A stretch of 64,000 nucleotides of DNA from Cordia subcordata (GCA_028554755.1 JAPTOF010000003.1:25460001-25524000), one strand, 5' to 3'. Shown: positions 1 to 11,540, counted from the first letter of the stretch. Program-made: numbers and translations. Notes: generated from the sequence alone by a model not told the origin.

Positions 1-279
1 ACCTTCGAAAGTCGTTTTTCTTAAAAAATAAATAAATAAATAAAGATTGAAGAGAATTTTTCTTCTGAAAATTTAAAGTTTTGACTTGTCAAGACAAGTG
101 AAATTGAGTAATTTTAATTTAAATTTTTAAAAAATTAATTTAATCTAAATATTTATTATTAAGAAAAAGACAATTCAAATAGGGTCCTTAATTTCCTCTG
201 GTGTGAAAAATCATGGTGCGCACATTTACTCATACAAGCCTCGCGTGCTGCTTTTCATGAGATTGATAAGAAAATCAAA
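1..279. other. AT-rich flank, no gene seen
   Basis: AT-rich sequence to the left of the Mutator-like element. I see no conserved coding frame, RNA gene or repeat that I can name. Confidence 0.5.
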
Positions 280-288
280 AAAGAAAAA
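280..288. repeat. 9-bp target-site duplication (left) of the Mutator-like element
   Basis: The 9-mer aaagaaaaa lies directly before the left terminus and is repeated exactly at 6008-6016 after the right terminus. Nine-bp duplications are the hallmark of Mutator-superfamily insertion. The motif is low in complexity, but it sits exactly at both ends of the matching inverted termini. Confidence 0.85.
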
Positions 289-1279
289 GGAAAAAATTCA
301 CATTACCCCTGTGATGTGAGAAAGTACCAAGTTATCCCTTATATTTCTAAAACTTTAGATCGCCCCCTTGTGTTTTTCTAAAATTGATCACACGCTCCCC
401 TCCTGTTAGTTCAACACTAACACCGTTAAAATGGAGGTTAAAATGACAAAATTGTGCATCTAATAAAGTAATAACTTTATACCAAATAAAATTCCATCTG
501 TAAGTAAAACCCATTCCCAAATTCTAAAATCCCTAAAATCTAACATCAATTTTTTCCGATGAAGAACTCCAAACGATCAAAATCTTCGTCGACGAAGCTG
601 TGAAGAACAAAGCTGCGAAGAACGACTCCTCTGCGACCAAAATCTTGTGTTTTTTTAAGCTTTCATTCTATTAACATTTCACTCCCTGAAAATCTCTGTT
701 ACTACGTCGGCCCCACCCTCGCTGCAACGAAGACCACCAAAATCTCCGTCGACTTCAAAAAGCCTCCGACGAAGAAGCTGAGGCTATGTTACCCCCAACC
801 CTTGCTGTGATGACGACGAGATCCCCACCACGTGCCACGAGCGAGGATGAAAACAACCATACCTTGTCCAATGACGATAAAGCTACAATGGCAACACCCC
901 CAACCCTTGCTACAAGGTAAGCAAACTAAAGTTGTTTGTTATTTGGCCGAGTAAATTGAATGTGTATATATATGTTTGGTATGATGTGGACCTTATTTTA
1001 ATTGATATGGTGGTCCTAATTTAATAACACTTATGTTGGCATGTGGGATGTCTTTGTCGAGTGAACTGGAAACATGACTTTTGTATATGGGGGACCATTT
1101 GTGGGGGATCATTTTGCATTTGTTAGTGCTTTCCAAAGTATTCTTGCTTTCAAATTGGAAATTGGAAACTGGAAACAGTGATGGTGATGACACGTGAACT
1201 TGTTACTGCTTTTATATTGCTTACTTTTTACTGCTTTTATATTGCTCACCATTTATATTGCTTTTGTGCTTTGAACAGG

Positions 1280-4200
1280 ATGCATGATGATGACAATTTT
1301 GGTATGGTGGATGGTTGTTGCGACTTTGATGTATGGGTTGGTGGTCATTTTGTAAGTAATCCAAATGTGCAATATGAAGTCGGTAGAAAAGACACATTTC
1401 CAAATGTCCCTTTAGGTGAGATAAGTATGCATGAGATTTATGAAATGTACAAGGGGATGGGTGGGACAGCTTCAAACTTTGACTGCTTCTACTTGAGGGC
1501 AGGAGGATCATTGGATGATGGGGTGAAACTATTGTGTGATGACAATAGTATTAGAGGATTGATGAATGACTGTGAAAACATGCCATATGTGGATATCTAC
1601 ATAGTTGATGATTATGAACCAATTCAAATGGTTCATCCAAAAAGGCATGTGGTTGCATGTAGACAAATTGTAGCATATAATGAGGGGACCAATGATAATG
1701 TGCAAGAAATGGATAAAGGTAGTGCTAATAAGGCAAGACATGTTGATGAACATCAGCAAGAAAATGAGCAACAACATGAGGCAGGACATGTTGATGAAAA
1801 TGAGCAAGAGTATGCAGCAGGGTATGTTGATGAAAATGAGCAAGAGCATGAAGCAGGGTATATTGATGAAAATGAGCAAGAGCATGCAGCAGAACAAACA
1901 TTGTATGACTCAAATTCTGATGATGATGATTGGATGCTTGAAGATATGGAAGGCTCAAGTGATGATGACATCTTTAATGACAGTAATGTGGGACAACAAT
2001 TGAAAGAAAAATATGACCGTTTAAAAATGAGATATAGGCAGAAATGGAAGGAATTGAAAAGAAGAAAGAGAGAGAAGTTTAATGCAGGGATTCGAGGTGA
2101 AGAAGGATGGTGTAGTGATGTTGAAGATGAAAAAGGCATAAAAGATCTTGCAGATTCTGATGATGATGGTGGTCAACAATTTCCTGAGTATAAAGAAGAT
2201 GTTGACATGCAACATTTTGAATTCTTTGTTGGAATGACATTTGAACCAGCTGTGCAGTTTAGGAAAGTGCTTAGGGACTGGACTGTCAGACATGGCATTG
2301 TGTTAGACTTTAAAAAGAATGAAAATTCACGAGTTACAGCTGTGTGCAAGAATGGTTGTGATTGGATGATGCATGCTTCACCAGTGATGGGTGGAACCCT
2401 TTTTCGTGTGAAGACTTTGAAAAGTAAGCATGATTGTGGAAGGCCTCATGATAACAAACATGCCACATATAAGTATTTGGGGAAGAAAATTGAGAAATCT
2501 ATTAGAGATAATCCTCGGATGAGTGTTAGAGACATTATAGGATACATTAAGACAAAGTTCAATTTAAGTGTAAGCAAGCAAATAGCTTTAAGAGCTAAAC
2601 ATGTGGCACTAAAAATCATACATGGAGATTGGGATGAACAATACTCTAGAGTGAGGGATTATTGTGCTACAGTAATATTGCATAACCCAGGAAGCATATT
2701 AACTTTGACTGTGAATAGAAGTCTACCTGATCTAAGATTTGAAAACATGTTTTTCTGTGTAGTAGCTATGAAGAATGGTTTTTTATCTGGTTGTAGGCCT
2801 ATTATTAGTCTAGATGGTTACTTTCTAAAGTCTTCTTATAGGGGCCAGATGCTGACAGCTATAGGAAGGGATGGAAATGATAACATGTTCCCAATAGCAT
2901 TAGCTGTAGTTCCTATTGACAGGCGAGATACATGGTCATGGTTCTTGAGACAATTGCATGAAGTTATTGGTATTCCTAAAGAAAAGGGATGGACTTACAT
3001 TTCTGATAGACAAAAAAGTTTGGTAGATGTGTTTACAGAGGAATATCCAAGGGTTGACCATAGATATTGTCTTAGACACATGTACTAGAATTTCAAAAAG
3101 AAATACCCAGGCTTGCACTTGAAAGACTTGTTTTGGAAGGCAGCTGCAACAGCAAACTTGAGGGAACATGAATGGTGTATGAAACTAATTGAAAAGGCAC
3201 ACCCGAAGGTAGGGGACAATGAGACAGGTCGTGGAGTGGCTTAGGAGAACCCCACCAGAACAATGGTCTAGGGCCTACTTTCCTACTGCATCAAAATGTG
3301 ATATCCTTACCAATAATCTCTGTGAGTCATTCAATAGCTATATACTTGAAGCAAGAGATAAACCTATGATTACTATGTTTGAGATGATAAGAGAGAAGTT
3401 GATGACAAGATTTCAAGTGAAGAGACTGGGAATGGAAAAATATGAGAGTGCAATTTGTCCAAACATTATGAAAAAGATTGAGAAGCTTAAGAATTTGGCC
3501 AAGTCATGGTGGCCAAATTGGAGTGGGGAAGAGGAGTATGAAGTGGTCCAGAACAGTACCAAATACGTTGTGAAACTGTCTACTCAATATTGTAGTTGTG
3601 ATATGTTTGCATCGACTGGCTATCCATGTGTTCATGCATTAGCTTGTATTATCAAGTATAGGAAACATGTGGAAGATTACATTGACCATTGTTACTCCAA
3701 AGCTGTATGCATGAAAGTCTACAATCATATAATACGTGCAGTCCTTGGTATGAATGACTATATTGATAGTGGATATGAGCCTTCGAAACCACCCATAATC
3801 CACAAAAGAACAGGTAGACCCAAGACGTTAACGAGAAAAGGAATTGATGAGAAACAAAAAAACAAGTGTTTCAACAAGGAGAGGATTAACACATACATGC
3901 AAAAGATGCTTGCAATTAGGACATAATAAGTCCTCGTGTCGAAATCTATTCCACCTAAATTCACCATTGTTAAAGGTAAAGATATGTTTACTTCACATAA
4001 AACTTCTCAAACTACATTCCTAAATACTCTCTAAGTGAAAGCATTATTAGTTATCTAGTTAAACTAATGCCTTTATTGCTCTTATATGTTTATTATCTAT
4101 GAATAGTGCTTGTGATTATTCTTCTTTAGTTACAGGAAATGGGACAAGACTTAGGGTCTCAGTTTGTGAATTAAGACCAACAACAATCTCATGCAGAACA

Positions 4201-4592
4201 TGTAAGACACTTTTAGTTATCCTAAGTTTATTCCTATTAATAATAATACTAGTGAAATTACATTTTATGAATTTCATTTGGATACATAGGCAACAAACAC
4301 TCAAGAATCCACCACGACTACAAGAACTAGCACTCAACTACCCCCAAGGCCAAGGACGGGTGTTCCTAATGCAACGATCGATCGAGGGAGAGGGAGAGGT
4401 CGAGGGAGAAGTGTTGGCAGAGGTAGAGGTATTGGGAGAAGATGTAGTGCAGGTTGCAGGCAAAGTTCAAGTGAAGCTGGGAGTAATACATCGGAAAGTG
4501 GCAACCTAGAAAGAGGCCGAAGGAGAGTTTATACGAGCTTTCGAGACAATGTACTCACAGGGAGAAAACGACTAAGGGATACCAACATGTGA
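1280..4592 (+). pseudogene. MuDR-type (MULE) transposase, broken by a stop and frameshifts
   Basis: This would be the element's transposase. In order it shows a PB1-like N-terminal domain (about 1310-1610), an acidic 12-residue tandem repeat (about 1770-1890), the MuDR DNA-binding region (about 2200-2680), an MULE DDE domain with DGYFLK (about 2812) and ISDRQKSL (about 3000), an NNLCESFN segment (about 3310) likely holding the catalytic Glu, and a SWIM zinc finger (CxC...CVH, about 3595-3635). A CX2CX4HX4C knuckle follows (about 3899-3940, +1 frame), then a Gly/Arg-rich tail exon (about 4290-4592). I prefer ATG 1280, because the domain starts right after it; the frame is open from 1178. Lesions: TAG at 3086-3088, a frameshift near 3215-3225, and another probably in the A7 run at 3856-3862. 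Plausible introns split the tail (GT near 3975, AG near 4134; GT near 4201, AG near 4289), with one in-frame stop between them. No active product is expected. Confidence 0.88.
1772..1893 (+). repeat. 36-bp tandem repeat inside the transposase gene
   Basis: About three in-frame copies of a 36-bp unit encode the acidic motif AG[H/Y][V/I]DENEQE followed by two variable residues. The unit is a multiple of three, so copy number can change without shifting the frame. It links the PB1-like domain to the MuDR DNA-binding region. Confidence 0.8.
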
Positions 4593-4645
4593 CAGAATTT
4601 CAAGGGAAAATGTTACGACTTTTTGTGAATGTAATTAGGATGGAC

Positions 4646-4786
4646 TCGTCAAGACTTATGAAATTGTCTTATGCACTTTTAGAACCTTGATATTTAGGAT
4701 GAACTTTTTGTGAACTAGTCAAGACTACTGAAATTGTCTTATGCACTTTTAGAACCTTGATATTTTAGGATGAATTTTTTGTGAAT
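4646..4786. repeat. 70-bp tandem duplication
   Basis: Two adjacent copies share a core around gaaattgtcttatgcac and agaaccttgatattt, spaced 70 bp apart. It lies between the convergent genes of the Mutator-like element. Confidence 0.8.
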
Positions 4787-5017
4787 TGTCTTGCAAATTT
4801 TACGTCAAGGATTTATTGGCTTATTTGTCTCAATAATTTGTTACCATCAGAGAGCTATAATTTCCAATTTTTTACACATGCTGCGTCTTGACTAACACAA
4901 AATATACCTAAACAAGGCTTCATTGTCATGGAAAACTTACATTGTCATGAAAATGTTCCATTATCTACCAGGATACATTATCCTTTTCATTGATACCTCA
5001 ATAACTAAGACGACACA

Positions 5018-5200
5018 TTAACCTTTAAATAACAACATCACAACAATCAGGAACATTACTAGAGAAAATAGACAACTGCTAGTCAATAACATTTTCATCT
5101 TCTCTATTTCACAATTTTGACTTGTTTCGTGAGTCATTGGATAATTGACCTCCTCATCGTCCTCCATAGTTTCCGTTAGATTACCCTTCCTTGGTGCCAT
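5018..5200 (-). CDS. Small ORF with C-terminal membrane segment, likely tail of the GRF gene (60 aa)
   Basis: This ORF starts inside the stop of the GRF ORF (TAATG, shared base 5200). It encodes a charged N-terminal stretch rich in Glu and a short EIEKMKML helix, then about 19 hydrophobic residues (roughly 40-58) ending in KG. GRF finger, short helix and C-terminal anchor is the usual layout of plant small GRF proteins, so I read it as the 3' part of the same gene in a shifted frame. Independent translation would be unusual in a plant. A sequencing error at the junction would also explain it. Confidence 0.45.
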   Translation of the reverse strand: MAPRKGNLTETMEDDEEVNYPMTHETSQNCEIEKMKMLLTSSCLFSLVMFLIVVMLLFKG

Positions 5201-5439
5201 TAGAGGTGCCGATTATGTGTCCAAGTTGCTGTGACAGGATAACACCATTTAAAATGATCACAACCGGGACATGTGTAGAATAATTGGCCTCTTGTACTAT
5301 CAACTCTCCACACAATCTTGATGTTAAACCAGTTACCACAAACACACCTTTGAGTTTTGAAATGCACGTCAATCAGGCAATCAACTACTGAAGAGTGACT
5401 TGAGCTATGGTGTGAACTTCGACTACTCATGCTTGACAT
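5200..5439 (-). CDS. GRF-type zinc-finger ORF carried antisense in the MULE (79 aa)
   Basis: Starting at ATG 5439, the product has a Ser/His-rich N-terminus followed by a GRF-type zinc finger: CVCG at residues 32-35, then FYTCPGC (54-60) and HFKW (62-65). GRF fingers bind nucleic acid, and plants have many small GRF proteins with a C-terminal membrane segment, often linked to transposons. The stop codon overlaps the start of the next ORF as TAATG, and that ORF holds the expected membrane segment. The pair is therefore probably one gene split by a 1-base frameshift. The open frame extends upstream to 5586, but that extension is hydrophobic and unlike the family. It converges on the transposase gene. 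Confidence 0.6.
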   Translation of the reverse strand: MSSMSSRSSHHSSSHSSVVDCLIDVHFKTQRCVCGNWFNIKIVWRVDSTRGQLFYTCPGCDHFKWCYPVTATWTHNRHL

Positions 5440-6007
5440 TTTCCTCTCTAAATCTTCTGCAAAAGTAACCAAAACATTTAAAGAGGAAAAAAGTCCAAGA
5501 AAACTGACAAGCTTTACTACTATTTTACACCAAAAAATAACAAAGTTATACACCCAAAATGCAAGCTTTACCAAAAATTTACACAAAAAACTTCAATGTT
5601 TTACACCAAATATTCAAACTTTACCACACCAAATGTATTTACATAGACATATCGTAAGCAAGGATTAAGCCAACTAATCTTGATATGAACTTGGTTTGGA
5701 ATATCTTGGACGAAGCTCAAGCCCTAAATGAAGGTGCAAAGAAACGTTGGAGTGAAGCTTCTTGAGCAAAAGACAGGTTTTTAACGTGTTATAAGGGATA
5801 TTTTTGTCAAAATGTAAAATAAATTACTTTGAAATATTAAACCAGTTGCTTACCTAGCGCGTGTTGCTCACATTTGAAGGGAAAATACCGAAGGGGGCTA
5901 CCGGGATCAATTTTAGAAAAACACAAGGGGGCGACCTGAAGTTTTATAAACATAGGGAGTAACGTTGTACTTTCTCACATCACAGGGAGGTAATGTGAAT
6001 TTTTCCC

Positions 6008-6016
6008 AAAGAAAAA
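6008..6016. repeat. 9-bp target-site duplication (right) of the Mutator-like element
   Basis: An exact copy of aaagaaaaa at 280-288, directly after the right terminus of the element. Confidence 0.85.
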
Positions 6017-7475
6017 TGGCGAAAAGATGGTAAACTAGGGTGTACGTTTTGGAGCTATAGCTACTAGTCCAACATAAGACGTCATATATATGTATATATA
6101 TATATATACATATATGTATATATATATACATATATATATATATATGTATGTATATATATATATATGTATGTATATATATATGGGTTTAACTTTCATGTGA
6201 TTAAAAGTATCACATATTTATCTAAAAAGATTAAATAGTCAGTGTATAAATTTTTCATGCACAAGATATAAAAGAAAAGAAAAAAAGAAAGTTCAGTCTA
6301 ATCGTCTGAGCTCTCTCATATATAAGTACATCAGTTATATTTTGATTTCTAGCTTGTATATAAAATTATCAAAATAATAACACAGATATATTTTGTTGTT
6401 AAAGAATAACAAAATGACGAAAGAAAAGCAATCAATGTACAAAACTTTTAATGTGCACGAAATTTTCATTTAATTAATCCATATGCTAGCTCATATAGTT
6501 GACTTGGATGTATAGAATTCTGGTTTATATAATAAAAGCATGGGTAATTAATGGCATAATGCCAGAACGTTGATGACCTTTTTTTCCACAGAAGAAATTG
6601 TGATGATAGGGGTGGGGCGAAAGTCTTTATGTAGTTGAGAAATCGTGTGAATTGACAGGACTGCTTTTGATTTTCATAAACTGATGCGGCACAATTAGTG
6701 ACTGCTTGTGATGAAGCCACATGTGGAAATTAATTTATAGGACTGCATATTGATTAGATTAGATCAATTAGAGAGGCAAAATTCACCAAGATATCTCTTG
6801 AAGTAGATTCTTTAGCAGAAAAAATCTCCTGACATAGATGTATGAAATAACCCAGTATAAAAGTCCACTGAAGGATCAACCATCTAAAAAAAATGGGAGT
6901 ACCAGGATTTTTTTTTATTTTTCTGTTTTTTTAAACCCCACAGTCCAACCACCATTCTTAACTCGTAGTCCTTTCTTTTATTTTTCTGTTTTGTTTAAAC
7001 CCCACATTCTAACCACTATTCTCAGTTCTTAGTTCTCAATTCTTAGTCGTTCGTGAAATTTGAATTCAAGTAATTATTTCTTAAAAAAGTAGTTTCAATT
7101 ATTTACACTATTTCGTGAGCCCATAAAGAATCAGAATTGAATACAAAAGGAAATCACATAAATGCAACTAATATAACTTTTAAAAGACTATGATAGAAAC
7201 TTAATAATATCCTAGAAAAGAGTAAAAGTATAAAGAGGATCTAAAATCTTCTATTTATATATACGACTGGACCAAGTTCAGACAAATGGCCCTATGAAAA
7301 GGAAATGATGAAATCTATAGTAATGACATAAAATAATCTCTGCCTTAATCTTTTGGACTGATCTGACTCAATTACAACACTTGCAAATTCTTTATGGAAT
7401 TAATATTTAATAACATAAAGGAGCACATATATAATTTAAAGCAGAAACAAATTAAGTGAAAGAACTAGAGAGATT
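6017..7475. other. Intergenic: TA-rich microsatellite and a 63-bp duplication
   Basis: A compound TA/TATG microsatellite lies at about 6085-6180. Two copies of a 63-bp unit (core ttctgtttt plus aaaccccaca) lie at about 6911-7035. The rest is AT-rich, with no conserved reading frame. The stretch just left of 7476 is the 3' flank of the leftward KCS gene. Confidence 0.5.
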
Positions 7476-8879
7476 CTAGTCTAGTTTAGATTGGGAAAAT
7501 TGACATTCCTCGAGTCTAATGAAGCTGAGGCATTCATCATGGATCCACCCATACCTATCCTGAAAAGGGTTGTTTGTGTTCCCAGGGGGGTAGCTATCAA
7601 TGCAATCTTTCCAAACATTAGTGTCCCCCAAGTCCCTCATCACCTCCCACACACAATTGTTGCACTTAAAACCAGCGCCAAGGCTAATCATTAGTATCCT
7701 ATCACCCTTCTTGAGCCTCTTCTTGGCTTCCATGTACCCCAAAACGTACCATAATCCACCGGCAGAGGTGTTGCCGAAGCGGTGCAGCGCCATGCGAGCC
7801 GGCTCGAGATCATATTCAGTAAGGCCTAGGCTGATCCCTAGCCCATCAATCACTGCTCTCCCACCAGGGTGTATGCAGAAATGTTCAACACCAGTCTTGA
7901 GGTTCAGCCCAACACTTGCACCATCTTGATTCTTTCCTTTGCTTCTTCGTCTTGAGACGATAAAAAATCGAATCATTTCCGAGGCCGGGAGGATTCTGGG
8001 CGCTAATGCGCGTAGATTTAGGGTGAACGCTTTGGCCGCAGCCTTGGTGAGCTTCTTGGTTAAACGGAAACCGCGGCAGCCGAGGCCATCCTCAACTTGG
8101 ATGCAGCATTCATATGCTTCATCATTTGAACCAAAATGAGTCCGCACCATGCATTTCAGCTTCAAGATGGCACGGTGCTTTAGAGCCCTATTGTTAGTAA
8201 ACAGCATAGAGCAGCCACCAGAACGGAATAAGCAATTTGACAGCATCATGGATTTCTCTTTGCCACAATACCAGTTCGGACCCAAAGATTCTGTGCTCAC
8301 CACAACAGCAAAAGCATTTGTGTGAACCTTAAAAAGGTGTTGCACAAGATCTATGGCGACCACACTTGCACTGCACCCCATCCCAGCAAGATTAAAAGCC
8401 TTAACATCGGGCCGCATCTGATAACGATTAACAATTCGAGCCGCTAGAGACGGCACAGCTGAGAGAAGCGACACATTCACCACAAGTATATCAATCTCTT
8501 GTGGTGAAACTTTTGTTTTAGCAAAAAGCTGGTCAAGTGTATCGAACAAAATATCATCCATCTCTGAGATAGAATCAACTAGGTCAGGGTTTTCTTCTTT
8601 GCCTAAAAGAACATTTTTGGGGCAATAAGTTTCCTCACCAATGCCTGAACTAACAATGGTTTTCAAGAGGAATTTGTATTCTTCCCACCCCAGATTCTTG
8701 TTTCGCAAAACAATGGCAGCACATGATTCAGTGCTTAATTTTCTGGTCTCTGGGGCTTTATAGCATTCGTATGCTATCATATAGCAATCTTGATCTCTCC
8801 ATTTGGAGAGTAATTTGTAAAGATGGAAGATGAGAAAGAATATTAGGGGAAGCATGAGGATTATTTTGAACATATCCAT
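7476..8879 (-). CDS. 3-ketoacyl-CoA synthase, KCS12-like (467 aa)
   Basis: KCS enzymes condense malonyl-CoA with a long-chain acyl-CoA. This is the rate-limiting step of very-long-chain fatty acid elongation in the ER, feeding cuticular wax, suberin and sphingolipids. The intronless 467-residue frame has one hydrophobic N-terminal segment (about 5-24), a FAE1-type domain and the full triad: Cys169 in GMGCSA, His337 in FCIHPGG and Asn370 in HRFGNTSA. KCS hallmarks NWY (202-204), NCLFRSGG (215-222) and GFKCN are present. It is shorter than most KCS proteins (about 490-520 aa) and lacks their second N-terminal membrane helix, like the short KCS12/KCS19-type clade that it resembles. A paralogue lies at 24753-26147. 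By hand it is about 65% identical to that copy over residues 61-100. It looks functional. The exact Arabidopsis orthologue is uncertain. Confidence 0.95.
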   Translation of the reverse strand: MDMFKIILMLPLIFFLIFHLYKLLSKWRDQDCYMIAYECYKAPETRKLSTESCAAIVLRNKNLGWEEYKFLLKTIVSSGIGEETYCPKNVLLGKEENPDLVDSISEMDDILFDTLDQLFAKTKVSPQEIDILVVNVSLLSAVPSLAARIVNRYQMRPDVKAFNLAGMGCSASVVAIDLVQHLFKVHTNAFAVVVSTESLGPNWYCGKEKSMMLSNCLFRSGGCSMLFTNNRALKHRAILKLKCMVRTHFGSNDEAYECCIQVEDGLGCRGFRLTKKLTKAAAKAFTLNLRALAPRILPASEMIRFFIVSRRRSKGKNQDGASVGLNLKTGVEHFCIHPGGRAVIDGLGISLGLTEYDLEPARMALHRFGNTSAGGLWYVLGYMEAKKRLKKGDRILMISLGAGFKCNNCVWEVMRDLGDTNVWKDCIDSYPPGNTNNPFQDRYGWIHDECLSFIRLEECQFSQSKLD

Positions 8880-8972
8880 GTCTGAAATGAATGGAAGCGG
8901 AGGCTATATAGCCAAGTGGAAAGAAATGTATATAATATGCATACATATAGTGTTACACACGAATGGAACATC

Positions 8973-8982
8973 TTATATAGGC
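8973..8982 (-). promoter_or_regulatory. Probable TATA box of the first KCS gene
   Basis: On the minus strand this reads cctatataag, about 95 bases upstream of the ATG, which would give a 5' leader of roughly 60 bases. A second TATA-like site (ctatatag, 8904-8911) is too close to the ATG to leave a leader, so I prefer this one. Confidence 0.5.
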
Positions 8983-9849
8983 AAGGGAAGCTTGGTGGTA
9001 ATACATTGGATCCGACAGAGTGGGCCTGACCGCCACCGTCCATATGTGGACTTCGCAATTCCATTCTTATAACACAATCACTCTACACTGTGTTTGTGGA
9101 ATTCTTCATTTATAAATCCATCATTTTTTTGGCTTAGTATTTTGAGACGTGAAATTCATTTAAAAATTTAAAATTTGTAAAGTTTGGTGGAATTTGCAAT
9201 TTTATCAAAGTCAAATTCATAAAAAATTTTAAAAAGACAAAAATATTTTATAAATTATAAGATAATAAAATACTACCCTTTTCCATTCACTTGTCTTTTC
9301 AATGTCCTAATACCATTATGAAAGAAAAAAACAAAAATCGATTACAATGAGATATCTTTTTTCATAAACCTGTGATTATTATTTTATTTTGAACTTAAAA
9401 TTATTTTAGCAACACGTTTAGCTTATGATTTATAAAGTAAGATTATTTTATAATGTTGGATTAAAGGTTGATTTTAACTGTTAATTTCTTAAACTTAATA
9501 TTGTTCTTTTGTTTTTGAGGGACTGTTTTATATTAAAAGTAACAAATAATAATAAATAAAGATGACGGTTCATATGTAGCAAATGTATTATGAATAAAAT
9601 AACTAAAGGGTATTTAATTTAATTAAAGTATACGTATTAATTCTAATTCTTCATGGGTTCCAAATATAATTTAGATTTATGAATGATAGAATTGACTTAA
9701 AATTTTTTTACAATTCTAAATATTCAAAATACTAATTGTTTAAAATCATTGGGCCATTCAAAGTAGGCAATTATTCTACATGCAAGTAATGCAACCATTA
9801 GGTTACTAACCTTAGGGCATTTTGTTAGGTCTAGTGGAATGGGGGTTAA

Positions 9850-10187
9850 CACCAATTTAGTATCTCTAGTTTGATTCTTTTGATAATTAAGTTTTTTATT
9901 TTTAAAAAATTGTCAAATAATCAACGATTTAAATAGGTGACATGCATATAGATTAACGACTTGGTAATATAAGGTTAGGTCAACTAGGTTTAAAATAAAA
10001 AGAATTGTATACATTGACTTTTTAACGTATTCAAACAGTTCAAAAGAAATAGTTTATTTTTGGACAATTTTTAACTTGAAAACTAACGGCATAAGAAATT
10101 GCAATATAAGGGATTAATATTTTGTGCTTTAAACATAAAGAATTTAATTATCAAAAAAGTCCAAGATGAGGGACTGAATGAAAACAT
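9850..10187. mobile_element. Possible MITE with inverted ends
   Basis: The left part contains ttttgataattaagtt and the right part, reverse-complemented, ttttgataattaaattc, within about 50-bp imperfect inverted ends. The right end contains the reverse complement of cattcagtccctcatc, a kind of terminus common in plant non-autonomous elements. I see no clear target duplication, so the ends are approximate. Confidence 0.4.
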
Positions 10188-10513
10188 TAACATGTGAAAT
10201 TATCTATGATTGTTGATCAAGGTCCGGAAGTTATCAAGCAGCGTGGCCTCGCAGCAATTAAAATCACATGCGCTTTAAAGCTTTCTGTGGCGAATTAAGA
10301 TGTCCCAACTGCATGAAAATAGCTTCCACCATATCATTAATTAATAATCCTTGAGTTTGCAGTCACAAACAAGTATAAAAGCGGCTCGATAAAATCCGTG
10401 ATGATAGCTGCCCTCCATAATTGTCTCTCGTTTTCACCTTGTCTTCAAGTTTCTCATTCAATTTTTCTTTTTTCCATTTCTTTCTTTTTCTTTTGTCATG
10501 AAAATATCTTTAA

Positions 10514-10737
10514 GGGTCTGTGTGGATTAGTTTTTTTCATGAAAAAATAATTTTTTCTCCAAAAAAGTGACATTTTTGTTGCAATAAATATTTGGATTAG
10601 ATTTTAAAAAAACTAGGACTTAAAAAAATCAATTTCAACTCTTCTTAGAAATCAAAATTTTTAACGTATCAAAAAAGTATTTTTTCAAAAATTTTTAGAA
10701 AAAAGTGTTTTTTAAAAAAATCAATTCAACAGAGCGC
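10514..10737. mobile_element. Tourist-like MITE (PIF/Harbinger), degenerate
   Basis: It begins gggtctgtgtggattagt just after TAA, and its interior (tgttgcaataaatatttgga) resembles the MITEs at 49247-49432 and 63148-63375. The right end is more decayed (rc gcgctctgttgaattgat) and lacks a matching TAA. Confidence 0.5.
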
Positions 10738-11523
10738 AAAAAAGTCTCTTTTCGATTTTATTCATTTATATCTGAAAAATGAAAGCCACACCACACCTTG
10801 ATAAACGCATGATAGTTGAGAGATATTGTCAGATCATTTATCTAGTATTAACTCCTACAACCACCTCATGTTCATTAGTTCAATCTTGGAGATTTTGCTA
10901 GTGGGAAAAATCTCATCACTGGTGATATATGCAGAGTAGCGGTACTAATTTGTAGCCCGATGAGCAAGGTACAAGCTTTAAGCATGCCATTAATTCGCCT
11001 AAAATCCTCAATTGAGACTTTATAAAAGTCTCTTTTCGATTTTATTCCTTTATATCCGAAAAATAAAAGCCACACCAACGATGAAATTTTATTCCTTATT
11101 CGATTTTTTTCCCTTTTATATGTGAGTTTAGGATGTTTAATTATATGGTTTTTCAATAAAAGTCTTTACCTTTTATTATTTATTGAGGTAGACTTGATGA
11201 AGTGGCGACTTTAGCCCTCGGTAAAAGGCCTTGTGGCTTGCACATGCATTTCATGTAGATTTAAGCCAAATTTGTATGGAGTTTTGAATTTGTCCTAACG
11301 GCAAAAATGGAGATAAATTTGAGAGACTAAATAGTTCAATTGAAAAGATAAAGGACAATCGTATCATTTCGCTTAAAGTTAAGGAACTGTACGAGTAATT
11401 TATCATTAAACAGATCGTGCATGCAGGATTACAAAGTAACTCAAATGGTTGAGACTACTTTTCACTTAAAGAGTAATGACCATTAGTTTAAATTTATGAG
11501 GCAGGATTACACTAGGAGGAGAA

Positions 11524-11540
11524 GGGGGGGGGGGGGGGGG
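11524..11540 (+). repeat. Homopolymer run of 17 G
   Basis: An uninterrupted G17 tract followed by A6, in otherwise AT-rich DNA. It could form a G-quadruplex, or could be an assembly or sequencing artefact. Confidence 0.9.

Larger units (their letters stand above)
289..6007 (+). mobile_element. Mutator-like DNA transposon (MULE), about 5.7 kb, with 9-bp TSD
   Basis: The element has inverted terminal repeats of roughly 100 bp (289 to about 391, and about 5906 to 6007). The right end, reverse-complemented, begins gggaaaaattcacattacc against ggaaaaaattcacattacc on the left, and the match continues through a shared block around gtgatgtgagaaagta and cgcccccttgtgttttt. It is flanked by exact 9-bp duplications. 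Inside lie a rightward MuDR-type transposase with several lesions and a leftward GRF zinc-finger ORF pair near the right end. The broken transposase suggests a non-autonomous copy, though the clear ends could still be mobilised by a relative. A 70-bp tandem duplication lies between the two genes. Confidence 0.92.
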
